The notes below the pieces were generated by a model. That model ran no database searches. It worked only from the letters and a program-made list of their open reading frames with translations, and had not been told where the DNA came from. DNA of 64,000 bases from the NCBI RefSeq assembly GCF_000196615.1, contig NC_014306.1, positions 4,774,001 through 4,838,000 on the forward strand. Direction: 5' to 3'. A program made the position numbers and the translations under genes. Shown here in pieces: positions 58,741 to 64,000 of the stretch (positions within the stretch are counted from its first letter, which is position 1; each line of letters begins with the position of its first letter). The stretch is from Erwinia billingiae Eb661 (lineage in GTDB: Bacteria > Pseudomonadota > Gammaproteobacteria > Enterobacterales > Enterobacteriaceae).

Positions 58741-59706
58741 TTAAAGCCAGATACGACCCTGGTTGTAGGAAAGATAAGGGGCGCTGTCCGCCGCGAGCCA
58801 GATCGGCCCGTCGAGATCAACATGTTCCGCCGAGACGGCCACCGGCAGCGCGGCTTCCATCGCCAGTGAGGAGCCGAGCATGCAGCCCACCATCAGCCGT
58901 AATTTGTGGATCCGTGCGGCGTCCACCATCGCCAGCGCTTCGGTCAGGCCGCCACATTTATCGAGCTTGATGTTGATCATCTCGTAGCGGTTGCGCAGCC
59001 CGGCGATGTCGCCGACGTGATGGCAGCTTTCATCCGCACAGACCGGGATCGGGTGATCGAAGCGTTGCAGATCGGCGTCGTTACCCGCAGGCAACGGCTG
59101 TTCGATCATCGCGATGTTGTAGTGGGTCAGCGCCGAGAACAGGCTGCTGAGATCCAGCCCGCTCCAGGCTTCGTTGGCATCAATAATCAGCGTGGCGTCC
59201 GGCGCGGCGGCGCGGATCGCCGCCACTTTTTCCAGAATCAGGTCGCGGTTGAGTTTGATTTTCAGCAGGATCGCCCCGCGCGAAACGGCATCCGCCGCCG
59301 CGGCCGCCATCATCTCCACGCTGTCGAGGCTCAGCGTTTCGGCGGTGATCACGCTGGCAGGTGGCTGCGCATTCAGACGCTGCCACAGCGTTTGTCGGTT
59401 GAGCGCGGCATCCAGCCGCCATAGCGCGCAGTCCAGCGCGTTGCGGGCCGATCCCGGCAGCAGACGGTTTTGCAGCTCGCTTAACGTCAGACCGTTTTCC
59501 ACCTCTTCCTGCACCGCCGCCAGCTGCGCGGTAACGCTTTCGGCACTTTCATGGTAATGGGCGGTGGGCGTGCATTCGCCACGCCCGATAAAGCCCTGTT
59601 CTTCCAGCGTGACCCGCACCACCGTCACCGCCGTGCGGGTACCGCGCGCGATGGCGAACGGACGCGCTAACGGCAGCTCGACAACTTCAACCTGCATCCG
59701 GCGCAT
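58741..59706 (-). CDS. dgcA: Enolase-superfamily epimerase, DgcA/dipeptide epimerase-like
   Basis: 321 residues. Muconate-lactonising subgroup of the enolase superfamily with acid-base lysines in KIKL and IKLDKCGG, and metal ligands in DANEAW, EQPL and CADES. This is the pattern of L-Ala-D/L-Glu epimerase (YcjG). When paired with a DUF1611 protein, as here, the family has been described as DgcA, N-acetyl-D-glutamate racemase. Start ATG 59706 lies 2 bp after the dgcN stop; ATG 59697 is an alternative. Which of the two reactions it performs cannot be read from sequence. Confidence 0.85.
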   Translation of the reverse strand: MRRMQVEVVELPLARPFAIARGTRTAVTVVRVTLEEQGFIGRGECTPTAHYHESAESVTAQLAAVQEEVENGLTLSELQNRLLPGSARNALDCALWRLDAALNRQTLWQRLNAQPPASVITAETLSLDSVEMMAAAAADAVSRGAILLKIKLNRDLILEKVAAIRAAAPDATLIIDANEAWSGLDLSSLFSALTHYNIAMIEQPLPAGNDADLQRFDHPIPVCADESCHHVGDIAGLRNRYEMINIKLDKCGGLTEALAMVDAARIHKLRLMVGCMLGSSLAMEAALPVAVSAEHVDLDGPIWLAADSAPYLSYNQGRIWL

Positions 59707-59708
59707 AA

Positions 59709-60716
59709 TCAGCCCCGCTCTTTCAGCAGCGCAGCAATCTCCGCGATGCCAAAACGCACCGGATCGGTGGCCGGCACGCCAAATTCCTCACTGATTTGCT
59801 GGCAGTAATCACGGGCTTCCTGCTCGCTGTAGTTAGAGGTATTGATGGCGAAACCGGCCAGCTGAACGCTGTCGCTGGTGACATGGGCGGCACGCACGTT
59901 GGCTTCCACGCAGTCTGCCAGGCTGACCATCGGCTGATGCGGCAGGTGACGCATATGCGGACGGTGCATCTCGTGGCACATCACCAGCCAGTGCGGCTGC
60001 GCGCCATGGATCAGGCCCATGCTGACGCCGGCATAAGAGGGATGGAACAGTGAACCCTGGCCTTCCACGATATCCCAGTGATCGGCCTCGTTGGCCGGAG
60101 ACAGCGCTTCTGCCGCGCCGGCGATAAAGTCCGCAATCACCGCATCGATGGCGATCCCCTCACCCGCCACCAGAATGCCGGTCTGCCCGGTCGCGCGGAA
60201 ATCAGCCTTCAGGCCAATCTCACGCATGGCGGATTCCAGCGCCAGCGAGGTGTACATTTTGCCGACCGAGCAGTCGGTGCCGACCGTCAGCACGCGTTTG
60301 CCGCTGCGTTTCTTACCGCTGCCCACGTCCAGTTTTGGCCGCATATGGCGGATGTCGAACAGCGCAACGCCCTGCGCTTTCGCCAGCGCCACCAGCTCTT
60401 CGTTATCCACCAGGCGATAATGCAGGCCGCTGGCCACGTTCAGTCCGGCATTGATCGCGCCACGCACGGTGTCCAGCCAGTGTTCCGGCAGATAGCCACC
60501 GGCATTGGCGGTGCCGAGCACCAGCGTTTTCGCCCCGGCCGCGACGGCGGCTTCAATGGTCAGATCGTCGAGGCCCAGAGAGACGGTGCAGCCCGGCAGA
60601 CGGATCTGCCCAACGCACTGCTCAGGACGCCAGACGTGGATGCCGCGTGCCGTTTTCGCCGCCAGCGGATCGGTAACGTCGCCAAGGAATAACAAATAGG
60701 GTTGAGGGATCAGCAT
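59709..60716 (-). CDS. dgcN: DUF1611 protein, DgcN-like D-glutamate N-acetyltransferase
   Basis: 335 residues. P-loop GTDCSVGKM near residue 146 and a DUF1611 core (TGQTGILVAGEGIAIDAVIADFIAGAAE, VEGQGSLFHPSYAGVS). DgcN proteins acetylate D-glutamate before DgcA racemises it to N-acetyl-L-glutamate. First gene of the operon dgcN-dgcA-gsiABCD-dmpA-M55. The function is taken from published family work plus the dgcA pairing. Confidence 0.82.
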   Translation of the reverse strand: MLIPQPYLLFLGDVTDPLAAKTARGIHVWRPEQCVGQIRLPGCTVSLGLDDLTIEAAVAAGAKTLVLGTANAGGYLPEHWLDTVRGAINAGLNVASGLHYRLVDNEELVALAKAQGVALFDIRHMRPKLDVGSGKKRSGKRVLTVGTDCSVGKMYTSLALESAMREIGLKADFRATGQTGILVAGEGIAIDAVIADFIAGAAEALSPANEADHWDIVEGQGSLFHPSYAGVSMGLIHGAQPHWLVMCHEMHRPHMRHLPHQPMVSLADCVEANVRAAHVTSDSVQLAGFAINTSNYSEQEARDYCQQISEEFGVPATDPVRFGIAEIAALLKERG

Positions 60717-60828
60717 CAGGGTTTTCTCTTATCAGGTTGCAGGGTTTGCCTGAGAAGACTATTTCACTGTTATGACAGCCGGGATAATGCTTGTTTATCG
60801 GCAGGGTATAGCCTGGGGTTATGGCGAG

Positions 60829-60854
60829 TCGCTATATACTAATTGATATAGCGA
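60829..60854. promoter_or_regulatory. Inverted repeat in the dgcN / siderophore receptor intergenic region
   Basis: TCGCTATAT-N8-ATATAGCGA, perfect 9-bp arms. It is 113 bp upstream of dgcN and 85 bp upstream of the receptor start, so it could control either. It does not resemble a Fur box. Confidence 0.45.
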
Positions 60855-60938
60855 TATGCTAACCTCTGCGCTCTTTTTACAGCATCCCCGCACAGGTGGC
60901 CGCCCGAGCCGCTCAGCATCGTAAGGCAAATTAAAACA

Positions 60939-63053
60939 ATGGCAGTGGTAAACCCCTCTTTTAAGGCAAGTGCGCTTAGCATATTGATTCTTTTTGCGCT
61001 GCACGCGCAGGCAGCAACGGCAGATAAGACGCTGACGGTCACCGCCGCAGCGCCGGACAGCGACGTTCCCGCAGTGGATAAACAGGCCACGCTCGGTAAT
61101 CTCGGTAAGCAGGAGGTCCGCAACACGCCCTATGCTGTTCAGGTCATCTCCCCTTCACTGATGAAGCGCCAGCAGTTGAAAAGCCTCAGCGATATCTATC
61201 GCTATATGCCGTCCGTGCAGGGCGATGGCGCGCGGCCGCAGACCCGCGGTATGCAGGGAAGCGTGGTGCAGAACTCGATGATTGATGGGCTGAATGTGGT
61301 GTCCACCACCGACTACGCGGCGGAACAGTTTGATCATCTGGAGGTGCTGAACGGGCTGGCGGGATCGCTGTATGGCCCGGCGAACCCGGCAGGCCTGTTT
61401 AACTTTGTCGCCAAACGCCCGACTGATATCGCGCAGCACAGCCTGACCTTCGGTGGTGGAACCGGGCTGAGCCATCTGGTGTCGGGTGATTTTAGCGGTC
61501 CGCTGGATGATAACGATCGTCTGCGATATCGCGCGAACGTCCTTGATGATGAAGGCAACGGCTACGTCAGCGGCAGTAAAAAACGTCGTCAGCTATTCAG
61601 CCTGGCGCTGGACGCCAACCTGACCGATAAAACCGTGCTGGAAACCAACTTCAGCTACTACCACTTCTATGATAAAGGCCTGCCGGGCAAATTCGCGCTG
61701 GGCAGCGGCCTGTCGTTCCCGTCAGCACCCAACCCGAAAACCGCTCACCTCGGCCAGTCCTATGCCGGTGACGATAACCATACGCTGACCGCCAGCCTGC
61801 ATCTGAAGCATGATTTTGATGGCAACTGGCAGGGCGAAGTGGGCGTACTGCGCCAGATTGCCGACCGCGAATCGACCGCGGTGACCAACACCTTTACCGA
61901 CAACGCCGGCCATTACAAAACCACCACCTCATCCGCCACCGCCAGCCGCTTTACCATAAACAGCTATATGGCGAACCTCAACGGCGAAGTGGACACCGGC
62001 TGGCTGCATCACCAGATTTCGACCGGCATGCGCGGCTTTGTCTGGAAGAATGAAAACCCGCGCAACGGCGCAACCTCAACGCTCGGCAGCGCCTCGCTGG
62101 ACAATCCGCAGGCGTTTGCCGAGCCGGACTATCCTGACTTTACGCATCGTTACCATTCGGCGACCGCCACCCAGCAGGCCTTCTTACTCAGCGATACGCT
62201 GACCTTTTCGCCGCAGTGGAGCCTGCTGCTGGCCGGCAGCGAAAGCTTCCTGAGTTCGGCGAACTACGCCAAAACCGGCAGCCGCACCAGCGAGTCAAAT
62301 AACAGCGGGTTCAGTGGTTCAGCCAGCCTGATGTTTAAGCCGGTCGATCCGCTGACGCTTTACGTCACCTATGCCGACAGCCTGCAACAGGGCGATACCG
62401 CACCGACCGGAGCCGCCAACGCCGGCAATATTCTGGCGCCGTACCGCAGCAAGCAGGTGGAAGTGGGCAGCAAGCTGGCGGTAGGCAAAGTCCTGCTCAC
62501 TGCCGCACTGTTCCAGATCGATCGCCCGTTTGCCTATACCACCACCAGCGGTGAATACGCCGTTGACGGTAACCAGCGCAACCGGGGCCTGGAGCTGATG
62601 GCCGACGGCGACCTCAGCGAAAATCTGCATCTGTATGGCGGCATGACCTGGCTCGATCCGCGCCTGCGCGATACCGCCAGCGCAACCACCGACGATAAGC
62701 AGATTGTCGGCCTGGCACGCTATACCGCCAGCCTGTTTGCTGCTTACGATCTGCCGTTCTTTAGCGGCACTGATATTCACGGCGGTATGCATTACGTTGG
62801 CCGCCGCAGCACCGATAACGCCAACGACAGTTGGGTGGGCAGCTACGCCACCTTCGATGCCGGCACCCGCTACAAAACGCGGCTTTTCAATACCGACACT
62901 ACGTTCCGGCTGGATATGACCAACCTGACCAATCGCCATTACTGGACCAACATCGTGCCCGGCGGCCTGAACGGCTACAGCGGTGCCGGTTATGCCAGCG
63001 CCCAGATTGGCGAACCGCGAATGGTGCAGATTTCCATGCAGCTTAATTTCTGA
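60939..63053 (+). CDS. TonB-dependent siderophore receptor
   Basis: 704 residues, outer-membrane receptor of the ferrichrome/ferric-siderophore class (FhuA/FoxA type). Signal sequence to about A26 (HAQA), TonB-box-like KTLTVTAA, plug domain (VRNTPYAVQVISPSLMKRQQLKSLSDIYRYMPSVQG, TRGMQG, YGPANPAGLFNFVAKRP), then 22-strand barrel ending with the aromatic C-terminus MQLNF. A weak site precedes the ATG. A siderophore-binding protein gene follows 10 bp downstream, so iron uptake is likely. No clear Fur box was seen. Confidence 0.9.
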   Translation: MAVVNPSFKASALSILILFALHAQAATADKTLTVTAAAPDSDVPAVDKQATLGNLGKQEVRNTPYAVQVISPSLMKRQQLKSLSDIYRYMPSVQGDGARPQTRGMQGSVVQNSMIDGLNVVSTTDYAAEQFDHLEVLNGLAGSLYGPANPAGLFNFVAKRPTDIAQHSLTFGGGTGLSHLVSGDFSGPLDDNDRLRYRANVLDDEGNGYVSGSKKRRQLFSLALDANLTDKTVLETNFSYYHFYDKGLPGKFALGSGLSFPSAPNPKTAHLGQSYAGDDNHTLTASLHLKHDFDGNWQGEVGVLRQIADRESTAVTNTFTDNAGHYKTTTSSATASRFTINSYMANLNGEVDTGWLHHQISTGMRGFVWKNENPRNGATSTLGSASLDNPQAFAEPDYPDFTHRYHSATATQQAFLLSDTLTFSPQWSLLLAGSESFLSSANYAKTGSRTSESNNSGFSGSASLMFKPVDPLTLYVTYADSLQQGDTAPTGAANAGNILAPYRSKQVEVGSKLAVGKVLLTAALFQIDRPFAYTTTSGEYAVDGNQRNRGLELMADGDLSENLHLYGGMTWLDPRLRDTASATTDDKQIVGLARYTASLFAAYDLPFFSGTDIHGGMHYVGRRSTDNANDSWVGSYATFDAGTRYKTRLFNTDTTFRLDMTNLTNRHYWTNIVPGGLNGYSGAGYASAQIGEPRMVQISMQLNF

Positions 63054-63063
63054 TGAGGTCCTG

Positions 63064-64000
63064 ATGAACATGCGCCCGATCCTGCTGCCGCTGCTGGCGG
63101 CACTGAGCCTGACCACTTTTAGCCAGTCGCTATTCGCCCGCACGGTAACCGATGACGCGGGGAATCGCGTCACCGTTCCCGTTCAGGCAACGCGCATTGC
63201 CGATGGCTGGTATGCGCACCATTCGCTGCTGATGACGCTGGGTGCGGGCGACCGGATCGTGGCGACGGTAAATCACGCCAAAGACCGGCCGTGGATGTTT
63301 AAAATCCAGCCGTCGTTAAATCAGGCGCTGTCGGTGCATGGCCGCAGTTTCGAGAGCGAAGCGCTGCTGACGCGAAAAGTGGATGCCGTGTTTGTCGCGG
63401 CGGAAGATGGCGATGCCGCCGCCTATCGCCAGGCTGGCCTGCCAACGCTGGTGATGGGTTTTGACGACTTCCCGTCCATGAAGCGCTCCCTGCTGACCAC
63501 GGCGGAGGTGGTCGGGACGGAGAAAGCGCGTCGGCGGGCGCTGGCATACAATGCCTATCTGGACCAGCATATTGCCGCGATTCAGGCCAAAACGGCGGCG
63601 CTGCCGGCTGACCAGCGCCCGCGCGTGCTGCATATTGAGTCACTGCATCCGTTAAAAGTGGATGGTAGCCATACGCTGATTGATACCTGGATCAAACTGG
63701 CCGGCGGGCGCAATGCGGCGGCGGAAGTGAGCGGCAATATGAAGGAAACCTCGCCGGAGAACGTGCTGTTCTGGCAGCCGGATATCATCATTATTGGTGC
63801 CGGTGCAGGTTCTATTGCTGACTCCGATTACGCGACACTATTTAGCAGCCTGAATGCGGTGAAAAACCATCAGGTGTGGCAAAACCCGGCCGGGGTTTTC
63901 CCCTGGGATCGCTACGGTACCGAAGCCGCGCTGCAAATCCAGTGGGCAGCAAAACTGCTGCATCCGGCGTTATTCCCGGATCTCGATATGGTGAAAACCA
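63064..64000 (+). CDS. Periplasmic iron-siderophore binding protein (partial)
   Basis: At least 312 residues, cut by the window edge. Signal peptide MNMRPILLPLLAALSLTTFSQSLFA; then the FepB/BtuF-type domain (TVTDDAGNRVTVPVQATRIADG, LLMTLGAGDRIVAT, PDIIIIGAG). GAGG lies 5 nt before the ATG. It presumably passes the ferric siderophore from the preceding receptor to an ABC importer beyond the window. Confidence 0.88.
   Translation, partial: MNMRPILLPLLAALSLTTFSQSLFARTVTDDAGNRVTVPVQATRIADGWYAHHSLLMTLGAGDRIVATVNHAKDRPWMFKIQPSLNQALSVHGRSFESEALLTRKVDAVFVAAEDGDAAAYRQAGLPTLVMGFDDFPSMKRSLLTTAEVVGTEKARRRALAYNAYLDQHIAAIQAKTAALPADQRPRVLHIESLHPLKVDGSHTLIDTWIKLAGGRNAAAEVSGNMKETSPENVLFWQPDIIIIGAGAGSIADSDYATLFSSLNAVKNHQVWQNPAGVFPWDRYGTEAALQIQWAAKLLHPALFPDLDMVKT

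Noticed and set aside
60820..60870. Fur box before the siderophore receptor
   Set aside because: The repeat TCGCTATAT/ATATAGCGA does not match GATAATGATAATCATTATC in spacing or content.

Overview
The window is chromosomal DNA of a gamma-proteobacterium of the order Enterobacterales, most likely Erwiniaceae (Erwinia/Pantoea type). The left end keeps the enterobacterial housekeeping order uspB-uspA-rsmJ-prlC-rlmJ-gor with near-identical proteins, but dtpB is absent between uspA and rsmJ, a CPBP-family membrane protease gene sits between prlC and rlmJ, and ribonuclease Z is inserted before gor. The rest is accessory metabolism, transport and regulation. No rRNA, tRNA, CRISPR array, IS element or prophage was seen.

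Region by region. 1-8.7 kb: stress proteins, ribosomal RNA methylation, oligopeptidase A, RNase Z, glutathione reductase. 8.7-13.5 kb: a soluble FIST-domain chemoreceptor, an exported esterase, YqhA, a small exported protein and a SoxS-like regulator. 13.6-17.4 kb: a LysR regulator with two inverted repeats at its start, a glucarate-transporter-like MFS protein and a GNAT/FemAB-like protein. 17.8-19.7 kb: an orphan beta-helix protein resembling phage tail spikes. 19.7-21.6 kb: an ABC exporter. 21.6-28.9 kb: a DeoR repressor divergent from an SIS-ROK-ABC importer operon, with repeated TGCACGAATT-type operators. 29-37.4 kb: a small esterase, a YhcN-family protein and kdpFABCD without kdpE, although the KdpE box is conserved. 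37.4-38 kb: an antitoxin next to a decayed RelE-like toxin. 38.1-41.8 kb: the L-galactonate locus lgoT-lgoR-lgoD.

42.4-60.7 kb is the most striking part. Two convergent operons each pair a complete peptide ABC importer with enzymes that act on D-amino-acid peptides. The left operon has an importer plus an S12 D-aminopeptidase, with an M19 dipeptidase and a LysR regulator divergent from it. The right operon has a DgcN-like (DUF1611) protein, a DgcA-like epimerase, a GsiABCD-like importer, a DmpA-type P1 aminopeptidase and an M55 D-aminopeptidase. I infer a system for importing and breaking down D-amino-acid peptides, possibly murein-derived, with D-glutamate channelled through the DgcN-DgcA route. 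A 9-bp tandem repeat and a 27-codon reading frame lie where the two operons meet. The right end (60.9-64 kb) carries a TonB-dependent siderophore receptor and the start of a periplasmic iron-siderophore binding protein, divergent from the D-glutamate operon.
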